A stretch of 64,000 nt of DNA from Favolaschia claudopus (GCA_037176885.1 JAWWNJ010000227.1:62001-126000); one strand, 5' to 3'. Positions 11,931 to 22,286 are shown, counted from the stretch's first letter. The notes: a model not told the origin generated them from the sequence alone. Numbers and translations: made by a program.

Positions 11931-13195
11931 ACTATCGAACAAGTGGTCTCCATCGATTCTTCTCTATACACGACACTCTTGATCTACTCGTAAATTTCTC
12001 CCTCCCTTTCATACTGATTGATGACTCTGCTACGTATCACTATGTTTTCCTCCTCATTCTCATGACCTTTAACGACTCTCCTCTTATTCCTTCACGACCA
12101 TTTCACGAAGCTTCCTCACTTTCACTCCTTCCGTTTCAACCAAAGCCGTTTTCAACTTTCTACCCTTCCCCGTTGCCATTTTAATCTATTAGCTTACGGA
12201 AATTGTCTTTGCTTACGGTGTACGCAGTAGACAGGCTATGTTCAAGTACAGGAGCCTTGAATTGATTTTCTTCCGTAAAATATGTGATCGATGCCACCCA
12301 GCGCATATTCGGAGTTGTGTCATCGCAGCAAGCTCGAGAGCTGGAAAGAGAAAGCTTGAGACTGGGTGCAAAGTTCAGGCAGAGCTGAGTCTGGAATCAC
12401 GCCAAGAGCAAACGAAGTCGAAGTAGTCAGCCAACCGATCTTGCCTCTGAGAGCCGGAAACTAGAGGAAATATTTATTAATGGGAAAGTTAGTCAAATTG
12501 GTCAAACGATCCAACGCGAATCGCTCGAGATACCTATCTATTAATACTCGAGCCAGGTGCGATCCCCACGGCACTCGAACCTTTTACATTTTAAGATTGA
12601 ACCCGCATTAAATTGCCCGAGAAATCGTGAGGTACCAATTGATTGGGAAAGGGTTTTGAAGCATCGAACCACGGGCCAAACGAAGAAATAGAAACTATCC
12701 TGAAGCTTAGATTCAAGTCAGCATGTCGAAAGTACGCATGGAACCGGCGGTTACTAAGGAGTGATTCACTGTGGAAGAGACAAAATTTTAGAGCGGTGAT
12801 GTTTTGTGAGTTGCAGAGACAAATGCGGGTCAGATTGGGGTCAGAACAGAGCAGAACCGTTGGACATGAGGAGAATTTCAGATGCACTCACGACATTAAT
12901 GTTTTTTATTTATATGAGGAGACTACTTAAGAGCTGAAATTGAGGGCAAGAGACCAGTTCATCGCATCGAATCTTCATTGAAGCCCGGAAATCAACAAGT
13001 TGAAGCAAGCGAAACGGCTCGAAGGTACTTATGTAAGTAAGTATACGGAGAGAAGCGGTAGAGGTTTGCGGATGGAGCGCAAGGTGCGATTCTGAAAGTG
13101 ATTAATGGCGTGAAACGGCCGTCGGGCGGTGGATGCTGCGGTTGATTGTTGTGGTTTGTGGGGAAGTGCAAGCAACTGCGAGTAATACACCCATC
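11931..13195. other. Gene-poor stretch
   Basis: Contains the 3' flank of the RGG gene (T/C-rich to about 12180) and AT-rich DNA with only short random ORFs. No RNA gene, terminal repeat or splice chain was recognised. Confidence 0.35.
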
Positions 13196-13990
13196 ACTAG
13201 GAAAGTCACTGGCCGCCACCACTGGCCGCCGTTGGCGGGTTGGCGGCCATTGATTGATGATGTGAGTCAGTGCCGGGGGATCGAATCACAGTGATCATCA
13301 GCGGCATTCAATACGGCAGAGTCCAGTGGGAACCAGCGGAAATTGGTGGTGTTCGAGCCAAGAAAAAAGCTTCTAAACGGGTAAGTCTTCGCGCTATTTG
13401 ATCAATTATTGCGGAGAGTTTGCGTGAAAAAAGCAGTGCACTTTAGGTGACCCCGAGGTCAGGAAATTGCTTGATTTAAACGGTTTCGATTTGAAGTCAG
13501 AGAAGATTCAAGAGTCTTCTCGGCGATGCGTGATAACCTGTATAGGTGTTTGGGCGCAGTTTATCCCGGTAACTTGTCTGTATAATTAAAGTTAGATGTA
13601 TCTGGTCAGACTCTTTGGTTTGATTTCAGGTCTTGGTCAATGTGATCATGCAATTCAGAAAGATGTTTACACGCGAAATATTGGAAGTAAAAACGGGGCT
13701 TCCCTGCATCGCAACGTCTTTTCACACTGTAAGTCGACCTCAGTGCGGTCAACACGAAATGCTATCATACGACTCGGAGGCTCAACAGAATCAATTCACA
13801 TTGAAAGATTGATTGAAGATTGAAGGAAAAAAAAATAGAATGATGGAATCCACTGGAAGCCACTGGGATACAGTGGTGCACAGTGGAGGTTAAACCAATG
13901 GCCTCCAGTGGAACGCAATGGCTTCCAACAGCAGCCATTAACGCCTCACTGGAGGCCATCGGCTAATACCGATCAGCAATGCCGACCAGT
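13196..13990. repeat. Region with clustered CACTGG motifs at both ends
   Basis: Two CACTGGCCGCC units lie at 13207-13230. At 13848-13990 there are at least six CACTGG or CCAGTGG motifs in both orientations, mixed with ATGGCYTCC. Dense subterminal motifs at both ends of about 800 bp resemble non-autonomous DNA transposons of hAT or KDZ type. No clear TIR or target duplication was found, so the boundaries are nominal. Confidence 0.35.
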
Positions 13991-14197
13991 GCCGATGAGC
14001 CGTCTGACAGCTCCGCGTGTATTACTGGCAACTGCAAGCGGTGTCGGCCGCTTTGATGCCCGTGACCCGAGTGATTGGTGGCAGTGCTCAGATGGAGCGT
14101 TTTCTGCTCTTCCGACGGCGTCCGCGTCCCTCAATTGTCTGTGGTTGCCGCTGGCTTTTCGCTCGTCGTCTCGATCTCCGCTCGATGACTGCTCATA

Positions 14198-14218
14198 GGG
14201 GGGGGGGGGGGGGGGGGG
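14198..14218 (+). repeat. Homopolymer run of 21 G
   Basis: A run of 21 guanines, read on the plus strand. It lies at the downstream side of the minus-strand LINE and may mark its 3' end (a poly-C tail on the element strand) or be an unrelated microsatellite. It could form a G-quadruplex. Confidence 0.8.
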
Positions 14219-14425
14219 ATGTATTATACTCGCGCGGTCCACAGGCTGAACTGCGAGTTTACGGATGACGAACATGTAGTACTGTACGGGTGTTTATCCT
14301 CACAGAATTCTACGCGTCGTCCTCCGAGCACAACATCATTCCAGGGGGTTGATCATACAAGACGCTGGCTGCTGTGGAACTGGCCGGCCGCTTGTATGGC
14401 TGGACAACTGGTTAAAACCCGTAGG

Positions 14426-14453
14426 ACCTGGGGGGAGTTCTCTTCCCCCAGGT
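14426..14453 (-). other. 9-bp hairpin in the 3' region of the LINE
   Basis: ACCTGGGGG and CCCCCAGGT form a perfect 9-bp stem around a 10-nt loop, about 215 nt downstream of the gag-like stop on the element strand. LINE reverse transcriptases can recognise 3' stem-loops; that role is inferred from position only. Confidence 0.45.
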
Positions 14454-14667
14454 AAAAATCCCCAGCATCCACCAGTCTCACAGAGCTGTCGTATGTCTTT
14501 CCCTTTGCAGATGCATGCGCACCATCTCCTTCTTCCGAAGTAGACCCATGGACTTCTGGGTGGTATTCCTCACACAATAAAGGGAGAGGAAGATTTTTGA
14601 AGTGGAATCCAATAAAGAGTTCCCAATGGATCACATTGCCAGTACTATGTGATAGACGAAGATGAAT

Positions 14668-16029
14668 TTAACCACGGCGACCGAACGTTCCCGAGGAGTA
14701 ACGACCACCGAGTGTTCCGCCAAAATTACCGCCATTCCGTCCCGATGTGGATCCCGAAGCTTCCTCCAACCCAAACGCGCTCACACGAATCGACCCTTTG
14801 TTGATGGTTTTGGCGTCCCAAGTGGTTTTGAAGGCGCGAACTTCCGAGGCATTCATGACGATGTGGAGATGATCGGGCCGCTGGGAGTCCCAGGTGACAT
14901 GTACGCTCGACGTATTTGGGAGGGCATAGGTGGGCAGGTTGGCAGCCAAATAAACTCGCAGAACATCGAGTGGAGGAACCGAGTTGGAAGATGTAATCGG
15001 ACCCATGAGAATGTATGTTTCCTCGGCACGGAACCGTTTGGACCTGGTAGCAATCTCGGGGGAGCTCGCACGGCGAGTGAGAGACAAGAGGGGTGGAGGG
15101 GAGTGGGCACGACTGCGCGAACCCGCTGGGGGAGGAGCCATGGAAGAGGTGAGCTGCAATCGCGCAACCGTAGATTCGAGACGTCGTATGGCAGTTTGTA
15201 TCTCCGCATAGACCTGCTCGCTCCTATTCCCCGCCTTGCTGATGGCCTCGTCGTGGGAGCGAACGATGTTACGGAGGTCGTCGTGTTTATCGCGCACAAC
15301 GTGGAATTGTTGTTCAAGAGCAGTCGTCATCTCTAGGAGCGAAAAATCGGGGGATTCCGCTGGAGCGACACGAGTCTCCAGGATGCGCGTACGTGATTCT
15401 AGATCATCCAGGATCTGTGTGCGTGAGACAAGATCATCCATACGGGTCCCATGGTCCGTGAGGGAGTGCCCCAGAGAAGCGAGTTGTCCCTCCATATCTT
15501 CAACCTGCTCCCGAAGGAGATCAGTCGAGCTGACGGAGTCCTCGCTGCCATCCGAACCGGAGCTGCGGCGGGAGCGCCTGTCACGGGGAGAGCACGAGCG
15601 TTGGGTGCGCACATTTACCGTTGTCTCGAGATTGGTCATATGTCGCTCGAGAGAACTGATCCGTCCGTCAATACTTTTGATGATGTCAGCCAAGCTGGCG
15701 ATGTTCCGCCCGTTCCGCGAAATCGTATTGCCCTGAGTTTCGCGACCGGCTGGCCCTTCGAGCTGGAAGTGTTGGGAGGGGGTGAGGATGTCCCGGGTTT
15801 GGTCTGGTGCAGTACCCAGAGATTTTGCGCTCAAAGTGCGAGCGATGGAACGGGTCGACGAAGACGGTCCCATGTCATTACGAAGGCCTTCGGCAAGTGG
15901 CGTGTCTGGTTTTTCGTCATCCGGGTCGGCAGAGTGGGCGGGCTCTCCAGGAGCCGCGGGTTTGGAGATTTTTGAATGCATAAAGTGGTAGAAGGGCTGA
16001 CTGTTCGCGGGCGGGGGAGCCTCCGACAT
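14668..16029 (-). CDS. LINE gag-like (ORF1-type) protein
   Basis: The protein has 453 aa from the ATG at 16029. The N terminus is Pro/Ser-rich and includes DEKPDTPLAEGLRND, a signature I associate with ORF1 proteins of agaricomycete LINEs. Residues about 110-150 and 170-300 are heptad-rich and predicted coiled coil (SSLERHMTNLETTV, DDLESRTRILETRV), with an Arg/Ser-rich basic patch between. Residues about 340-430 may form a small RRM-like fold. The C terminus is Gly/Arg/Ser-rich (GGRYSSGTFGRRG). No CCHC knuckle is present. The likely role is RNA binding and ribonucleoprotein assembly. It lies 113 nt downstream of pol on the same strand, the reverse of the usual order. The gap ends in a pyrimidine-rich leader before the ATG. 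Confidence 0.65.
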   Translation of the reverse strand: MSEAPPPANSQPFYHFMHSKISKPAAPGEPAHSADPDDEKPDTPLAEGLRNDMGPSSSTRSIARTLSAKSLGTAPDQTRDILTPSQHFQLEGPAGRETQGNTISRNGRNIASLADIIKSIDGRISSLERHMTNLETTVNVRTQRSCSPRDRRSRRSSGSDGSEDSVSSTDLLREQVEDMEGQLASLGHSLTDHGTRMDDLVSRTQILDDLESRTRILETRVAPAESPDFSLLEMTTALEQQFHVVRDKHDDLRNIVRSHDEAISKAGNRSEQVYAEIQTAIRRLESTVARLQLTSSMAPPPAGSRSRAHSPPPLLSLTRRASSPEIATRSKRFRAEETYILMGPITSSNSVPPLDVLRVYLAANLPTYALPNTSSVHVTWDSQRPDHLHIVMNASEVRAFKTTWDAKTINKGSIRVSAFGLEEASGSTSGRNGGNFGGTLGGRYSSGTFGRRG

Positions 16030-16142
16030 GGTCAAGAGAGAAAGAGAATAGGCAAAAAATCTTTCGATCGTTGGTCGATCGTGATGATTTTATTCTTGAT
16101 CCAGTGATGCGGTGGGAAATTCCGGACCGAGTGACCGAAGGA

Positions 16143-19100
16143 TCATGGAGAACGATTGCCAGGAGGAGGAGAAGTCAATAGCATCGGAGTTGCATCGTAA
16201 ATAGTGAGCACATTGAAAGCCAGTTTTGCCAGGATTGGAGTAGCTTCTCTTCTAGCCAGAACCGCCTTGAAAAACTCCATTACATCGTTGAATTTGCCTT
16301 TGAATTCCGGGATTTTCTCGTATAGAGCCTTCAAAAACGTCTCACGAACACGCATCAGGTCAGGCTGGTCACAGATAAACATTGCATGAGTGGGTTCTTC
16401 GATTGAGTCCCGGCAGAATCGACATTTTCGCCATTCACGCGGTACAACGTCCTTGCCTCGCTCCTTCCACCTGCGTCGCTCGACGGCGAGGCTGTGACTA
16501 GAAAGAACCATCCGAGTCAGCGCTAGACGATGCTTGGGAGTCTTGACGCGAAGATAGTGTCTAAAATCCAGTGTCTTTTTGATCAACTTGCCCGTGTCTT
16601 TGTCCATCTCAAGCCGGTCCGCCAGTAGCTCCTTTGTGCGCGTTGATGTAGTGATTTCCGCGTCAATCCAGGCTTCCATTGATTCCTTAACCAAGTTCAT
16701 GGTTTGTTTTATTGTAGCAACCTTTAGAGGCTGGGAAATATTTAGCTCAACCGGAGTGTGAAGTTTTGCCAATACAATCCTGAGGTCATTGATCCATGAG
16801 ATGCGCTTCTGGCGGGCGAGATTGAGCGATTCTTGCAGTGCGTTCCAAGCCGGTCTATGTTGGTCCAGTTCTATCCAGTAGCACAGATTTTTCAGTGCCA
16901 GGTATACTCGACGATATCGGATAGGCCATATTCCAGTTTCAGAAAATAGGACCGCCTTCATCGAACGAGATCCAATGCCGAGCATTCGACGAAGAAACTT
17001 TAGTTGAACCTTTTCGAGGAGGTGGATGCTCTTCTCTTCAACATCCAGGCAGACCTCGCATCCGGCGGTGAGATAAGGGTCGACTCGAGCCATATACAAA
17101 GTCCTTAAATCCCAGACAGGTATGGAACCCACAAACCGATTGAGGCCAAGAATTACGTTTGCCACTTTCGAAGCCTTCTTAGCGTTGACAATATAATGCT
17201 CCCGAAACATGAATTTGTGGCCGGTCTCAAACCATATCCCAAGGTAGCGCGCCTTTTGTTCTTGTTGAATTGGTTTTCCCCCGAGGTGGAAAGTAGGATT
17301 GAATTTTTGTCGACGTCCATGTACTTGGTAGAGGCACTTGGGAATCGAGACCTCGCATCCGTTGTCATTCGCCCAGGACTGAGAGTCATTGAGATGCATC
17401 TGGAAGCCAGGTGGAGAGGACGACGCCGTCATGATATCATCTGCATGTTGGACTTGGTTTATCGGCACCTCGTTCAAACAGATGTCGGCCGGATGGTGGG
17501 ACAGAATAAAATCGGCCATAAAGAGATTCCACAGATGCGGGGAGCCCGGATCACCAGTTAAGATCCCGAGTAAGCATTCGAAGTGGGGACCGTACTGGCC
17601 ATCGAGCCGTACTATGTACCGTATCCGCTCGTAAAGGCATTTGAGCCATTCGATCATTGGGCCCGAAATCCCTAGGTTAGCAAGTTTAACCCACAAGGTT
17701 GCTCGGTCTGTCCCAGGGAATGCGTTCTTGAGGTCCAGCAAACCGACGTACAGAGGTTTTTGCATCGCTTCGGCTTTGTCAATGAGGCACAGGAGCACAA
17801 AAGCACTGTCGTTGGTGCGGAGGTGGGCCTGAAATCCATTTTGCGATGTAGGAATAGCTCCAATATCTTCCGCCCCTTCTCGAAGACGCCGGTCGATAAT
17901 TAGTGTTAACATCTTCAACATGCAGCACTCTAGCGCAATGAGACGGTAGCCTTTAGGGTCAGTGGGATCTTTATCCTTCTTCAGAATGCCTATGAGGAGC
18001 GACACGAGCCAGGATTTAGGCATATGTTTTCCTCCGAGGCAAAAACGAAAGAATTCCAGCAGTTTCTCATTCGGTATCTGCAGACATTCCTTGTATGAGA
18101 AGTCATCGACGCCAACCGCGGTATCCAAGCCATGTTCGGTGACGTGTCTCTTCATCCATTCAATTTCATCCAGTGTGATTTGCCGCGTGTATGATTGTCG
18201 TGGAGAGGAATCAACGGCGTCTCCGCGAAGCTCGCGTGCCATGCGGGCGTTAAAAGCGAGCTGTTCAGCATTGAATGTTGCTGGAGTCACGGGAGGGTGG
18301 TTCAAACGATCCTTGAACTCGGTTGAAAGAGATTGGAGGGACACTTTAGCCTTTTGGGGTCGGGGATCGGTCCGTTTGCGTACGAAGTCCCAGAACTCTT
18401 TGATATTTTTGCAACCCAGCAGTTCAGCTCGTAGTTTAGATTGTAGCTCGTGGACTTTGGCGCGGCCGCGGTGTCCCTCGATTTGTTCCGGTTCGACTTC
18501 GTCCTCCCAGTTTTTCCAAGGCCTCGGTTTCTCGGGGGATGTCTCCTCGAGTTCAGTCGTAACTTTGCACTTGTCTGACGCAGGAAGGCAGTGGGTGTTC
18601 AAACAGATTGGGGGGATGTACGATCCAGCGTTGAAAACCGTCGCTGATTCAGGTACTTTTAATGCCGCCTTCGCCAGCGCATAAGCCTCTTTCTTGAGTG
18701 TATTCCGGACCTTGGAGTCAATATACACGAAAGTCGTTGAACCATGACGCTGCGCGAGCAGACCTACAGTTGCTTTGAACAGATCTCCATTCGTTCCAGG
18801 CCAACCAAGCTCCATCTTCTTTGCCGCCGCATAACAGAGTTGGCGTATGATCATCTTTGAGGTGCAAAAGATTACCAAGGATTTATCAATGTTGACCTTC
18901 TTAATCGCTTCGTAAATTGCATAGATCCTGCCTCGATCCGCGGTTGGCTTCCCAGGACCAGGAACCTTGATGCAGGCATTCAGCGAAGACCCTAAGCCGA
19001 AACAGATTCCAGCGCCCGCTGAGTTTGTTCTGATTTTTCCGGGGCCTGCACCTTCTATGTAGACGTAGACGGGAGACGATTCTGAAACAATAGGGCCGTA

Positions 19101-20939
19101 AAGCGAGCATAGAGCTTGTTCTGGTGTTTCTCGTGAGTCCATTGTTTCGCGATAAAGGATATCTACTTCATCCTGCCCGGCGAAATCAGGAACGGGTTGC
19201 CGAGATCGTGCAAAGCTCGAAGCGGATCGAGAGACAGCCGATGCGTCTAAGGTTACGCAGATACGGGTGTGATCAGACCAGTCATCGTCGGGGTTGGGCG
19301 TGGGACATTCAACGTGGAAGTTGCGAATAAGAGGGAGCAGGGACGCCGATGCAAAGCCATAATCAATTGTTGATTCACCGGTTGGTTGGAATGACGTGTT
19401 ACGCCCGGGAGAAGTAGTCTCGAGAGATGTACCGTTCAAAATGCAGAGTCCATACTTATCGCATTCCTGTAAAATTTCCCTGCCACGCGTGTTCTCGGTA
19501 GCGTCAGACGAAATTCTCGGCCATAGATGAGTAAGGGTCATGATCTGACGACTCCCAGTCCGCCCGTTAATGTCGGAGAGAAGGAGTACTGGCTTTTGAG
19601 GACAAGGACTACATACTGCAATAGTCTCCCATAATTGCTGGATAGGTTCGACGTCGGTCCATCCTTGCCATCGAGATGTAGTCGGGGGTATGTACGCACC
19701 AATAAGCCACATGGAGCCCAGATCCAAAACCAAGATGTCAGGGGAGCTAAGCGGGGATTTGATATACTCAATTTCGTCTCGTATGAGAAGTGCAATCCCT
19801 CCCCCACGCCGGAGGGTCTGAAGGCGAGGCTTGCGAGGTAAAGAAACGAAGGTGAACCCCCGAGGGACATCGGCGGGGTCTTCCTCGCCAGGGAGCATAT
19901 CTGTTTCGGAGAAAAACATTATATCGTATGGTTCGAGCTCTGAGTGAAATTCGTCGCTGGTTAATTTCAGCGTGAAGTCGTGGTGTATATTCCAGTACAT
20001 AATCTTAATATCACCATTTCGACTAGTACGTGGCGCCTGTATGTCGATAGTTTGACCTGGGGTGGTTTTGTTCGATCCGGGGTTCTCCACGTTACGCTCG
20101 GCACCTCCGGAAGTTGCGGGATTCCCGGTCCGTAATTGGTTTGGTCCAGTCCGCGCCATTCCCGTGTTTTGCCCAGTTCCAGTAGAATCCAATGTTGGCG
20201 CCGGTACCATTCGTATTGGTATATCCATGTTGTCCCCTAGCTCGAACTTTGATGTCGGCACTCCGAACGAGGGTCCACAATTGCTGGAGCCTAGGTACAA
20301 GGGAAACGATGCCTCTAGCCGGGTCCATCTTGAAAGTGATTTGCTTCTATATATGCCATAGAACACCCATACATAGACGAACGACAAAAGAATGAGCGCC
20401 ATATGAGCGGGGCGGTACGATACGGCATTGATGGTTGTCGAGCGGAAGGGCCCGGAAGGATACCCGACTTTCCCGAATGTCGTCCAGCATGCCAGCGCAG
20501 CGTCGTCCGTCGACGAGCAGAGGGGGTGTGAGGGCCGCACGCGTGAGCCAAGATCTCCAGTACCATATTCGACACAAACGGTCGCCCCACCCGAGATTTC
20601 AGACAGCCGTTTCCCGCGTGCGAGCATCGCTAGCTCCGTGGTGCCAGACAGACAGTCCTTCGCATATCGATCCCCAGGGTGGCCATAGACGTCCAGAAAG
20701 GTATGTGAAGGCGGGGGTGAGGGCGGGCCGTCCAAAGCGACGCCCACGAGCGGTCCACAGCGCTCCAAAATCGAAGAAGAGCCGGTCGGCACACATACGC
20801 CAAAGCCGCCCGTATTTGTCAAGGGGTCGCCGAACTTCCAAGGAAGATGAATCCAAGCATTCGGAGTACACAGCGCAGGTGAAAGCTTGTGTTGTTGGCC
20901 AAGCACGGTGTTGTTTTGTGAAGATCGAGAAATCGACAT
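16143..20939 (-). CDS. LINE polyprotein: EN, RNase H-like, RT, CCHC
   Basis: The protein has 1598 aa from the first ATG; the frame is open back to 21068 without an ATG. Residues 1-310 are unassigned and include one hydrophobic segment (ALILLSFVYVWVFYGIY). The APE-like endonuclease spans about 312-560 with key residues visible: YWN, FFSETD, LLLSDING, STIDYGF and WSDH. An RNase H-like fold lies at about 624-760, between EN and RT. It keeps the hydrophobic scaffold (IYAIYEAIKKV, FCTSKMIIRQL, GWPG, YALAKAAL) but has E, R, T and Y where D, E, D and D are expected. RT is about 930-1230, with LDLKNAF (Asp 1069), GDPGSPHLWN and HADD (1165-1168). A CX2CX8HX4C finger lies at 1506-1523. EN and RT look intact. 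No stop or frameshift occurs in 1598 codons. Confidence 0.85.
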   Translation of the reverse strand: MSISRSSQNNTVLGQQHKLSPALCTPNAWIHLPWKFGDPLTNTGGFGVCVPTGSSSILERCGPLVGVALDGPPSPPPSHTFLDVYGHPGDRYAKDCLSGTTELAMLARGKRLSEISGGATVCVEYGTGDLGSRVRPSHPLCSSTDDAALACWTTFGKVGYPSGPFRSTTINAVSYRPAHMALILLSFVYVWVFYGIYRSKSLSRWTRLEASFPLYLGSSNCGPSFGVPTSKFELGDNMDIPIRMVPAPTLDSTGTGQNTGMARTGPNQLRTGNPATSGGAERNVENPGSNKTTPGQTIDIQAPRTSRNGDIKIMYWNIHHDFTLKLTSDEFHSELEPYDIMFFSETDMLPGEEDPADVPRGFTFVSLPRKPRLQTLRRGGGIALLIRDEIEYIKSPLSSPDILVLDLGSMWLIGAYIPPTTSRWQGWTDVEPIQQLWETIAVCSPCPQKPVLLLSDINGRTGSRQIMTLTHLWPRISSDATENTRGREILQECDKYGLCILNGTSLETTSPGRNTSFQPTGESTIDYGFASASLLPLIRNFHVECPTPNPDDDWSDHTRICVTLDASAVSRSASSFARSRQPVPDFAGQDEVDILYRETMDSRETPEQALCSLYGPIVSESSPVYVYIEGAGPGKIRTNSAGAGICFGLGSSLNACIKVPGPGKPTADRGRIYAIYEAIKKVNIDKSLVIFCTSKMIIRQLCYAAAKKMELGWPGTNGDLFKATVGLLAQRHGSTTFVYIDSKVRNTLKKEAYALAKAALKVPESATVFNAGSYIPPICLNTHCLPASDKCKVTTELEETSPEKPRPWKNWEDEVEPEQIEGHRGRAKVHELQSKLRAELLGCKNIKEFWDFVRKRTDPRPQKAKVSLQSLSTEFKDRLNHPPVTPATFNAEQLAFNARMARELRGDAVDSSPRQSYTRQITLDEIEWMKRHVTEHGLDTAVGVDDFSYKECLQIPNEKLLEFFRFCLGGKHMPKSWLVSLLIGILKKDKDPTDPKGYRLIALECCMLKMLTLIIDRRLREGAEDIGAIPTSQNGFQAHLRTNDSAFVLLCLIDKAEAMQKPLYVGLLDLKNAFPGTDRATLWVKLANLGISGPMIEWLKCLYERIRYIVRLDGQYGPHFECLLGILTGDPGSPHLWNLFMADFILSHHPADICLNEVPINQVQHADDIMTASSSPPGFQMHLNDSQSWANDNGCEVSIPKCLYQVHGRRQKFNPTFHLGGKPIQQEQKARYLGIWFETGHKFMFREHYIVNAKKASKVANVILGLNRFVGSIPVWDLRTLYMARVDPYLTAGCEVCLDVEEKSIHLLEKVQLKFLRRMLGIGSRSMKAVLFSETGIWPIRYRRVYLALKNLCYWIELDQHRPAWNALQESLNLARQKRISWINDLRIVLAKLHTPVELNISQPLKVATIKQTMNLVKESMEAWIDAEITTSTRTKELLADRLEMDKDTGKLIKKTLDFRHYLRVKTPKHRLALTRMVLSSHSLAVERRRWKERGKDVVPREWRKCRFCRDSIEEPTHAMFICDQPDLMRVRETFLKALYEKIPEFKGKFNDVMEFFKAVLARREATPILAKLAFNVLTIYDATPMLLTSPPPGNRSP

Positions 20940-21614
20940 GGGAGTAATGGTATGTTGATCCCTGTCTGAATCAGTGAATCTAAAGCAAGGCTCTGAGGGC
21001 CTAGTCTCTTGTAAACAGACGCTACAACAAAAATGTCCTCGTACCTGCGGTTTGTTGTAGTCTGTCAAAAAGGTCCGTCGGCCGATCGTTGCCCAACCTT
21101 ATTATATAATCAGAAATTTCTCGAGACTCTTTCCGCAGCACTAAACGTGTTTTTGGCGACGATTTGTTTCGGAAACGATTATCAGACCCCTTTGCAACAA
21201 TCCTGTCAGCCAAAATCAGGCAAAATATGTGCGGAAAGGTGAGATTGAAAAATCTGCTGACAAATCCTGACAAATCATGGGTTTTCTGTTCGAGACCATC
21301 CAAGAGCAGAATTCATATTCTGATTAAGTAGAACTCTATGGAATACATATAGAGTGCACTTACTCTTGCAAAGTTCAGCCTCAATAAATTTGCGGCGGCG
21401 TGGAAGGCAGGATAGTGCGTGGGAATAGATTCAAACTCCGACGATTGGTAATAAGGTTGAGCAGCTGTCACAGTAACGCGGTTACTAACAGACTACTGAG
21501 GGCCACCTTTGCGCGACCGCCACCGACGCAGCGCTTCGTGGCAGACTGGTACAGTTCGCCGTGGTTCTGGACCTAATGCTACCTAACGACATAGAAGGTT
21601 ATCCGACACTGTAC

Positions 21615-21882
21615 TACTGTACTAATTCGATCGGTTGTTCACGTTATGCGTGACGGCCGGTCGTGAACTGAACTCTCCGAACTTGGTGACGGGTGACGAT
21701 GACTTTTTCGGCCCAAAAAGGGCCCCACAATCGCACAATCTTCCGGCCGGCACCTGCCGGCAAGTGCCGGGCTTCCATATATGGCAATTTTGCCGTGATT
21801 GCCGTGATGTGAACTACTTGTCTGGTGAACAATTTGGGTGACGGGTGACACCCAGTGAACGATTGGTCGAATTAGTACAGTA
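21615..21882. mobile_element. MITE 1, TA-flanked, TIR starting CTGTACTAATTC
   Basis: The left end (TACTGTACTAATTCGATC) and the complement of the right end (TACTGTACTAATTCGACC) match over 16 of the first 17 bases and continue with a degenerate GTTCAC. Each end is bounded by TA, consistent with a TA target duplication as in Tc1/mariner-type transposons. The 268-bp body holds internal GTGACGG and GCCGGCA motifs and no ORF, so it is non-autonomous. It is related to the element at 30247. Confidence 0.7.
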
Positions 21883-22279
21883 CTCAGTTGGATTTCAATT
21901 TTGACAGCCCACTGTTTCAATCAATCGGTTCAAATCTCCTTCAAATGCTTCCACTGGCGAATTTGGCCAACGACGCAACGCAGCTGCAGGCTCTATTGTG
22001 ACTCTGCTACAGCCTACTAGGTGGTTTCGATTTAAAATAATCTTCAGGTACGATGTGCACCGCGCGCCGTGCTCAAACTTAGACACATGCTGTGCAGTGT
22101 GGACTCATAAGTTAACATCGGCTGCCGTTGGGAGGATTCTGAGCTCAGAAGCATTCCAAAATTAACCCAACTCAGTGACTTCGACGCCGCCGCGGCAGCA
22201 GACGGCAGCAAGGCGTCTAGGGTGCTTGTAAGACCCACGCCACCTATGTGTTGACATGTCCACAAATAAGGCGACGGAC

Positions 22280-22286
22280 TATAAAG
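22280..22286 (+). promoter_or_regulatory. TATA box of the zinc-finger gene
   Basis: TATAAAG sits 58 nt upstream of the ATG at 22338 and supports that ATG, which lies in a short first exon. Confidence 0.55.

Larger units (their letters stand above)
14220..21300 (-). mobile_element. Non-LTR retrotransposon (LINE), APE-type, minus strand
   Basis: The minus strand carries a pol frame (16143-20939) and, 113 nt further along in transcription order, a gag-like frame (14668-16029). Pol has an APE endonuclease, an RNase H-like domain and a reverse transcriptase, the domain set of Tad1/I-like LINEs. Both frames are uninterrupted over long distances, so the copy looks recent and possibly functional. 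The ends are not defined: no target-site duplication was found, and the 3' end may be near the G run at 14198-14218 or closer to 14660. The gag-like frame normally precedes pol in LINEs; here it follows. Confidence 0.75.

Noticed and set aside
14662..15736. Plus-strand frames of 224 and 166 codons over the LINE gag region
   Set aside because: They lie antisense to the gag-like frame, have no splice or domain support, and reflect the GC-rich composition of the real frame.
20940..21068. Start of LINE pol at 21068
   Set aside because: The codon there is TTG and no ATG occurs before 20939. The frame is open but the first standard start is at 20939.
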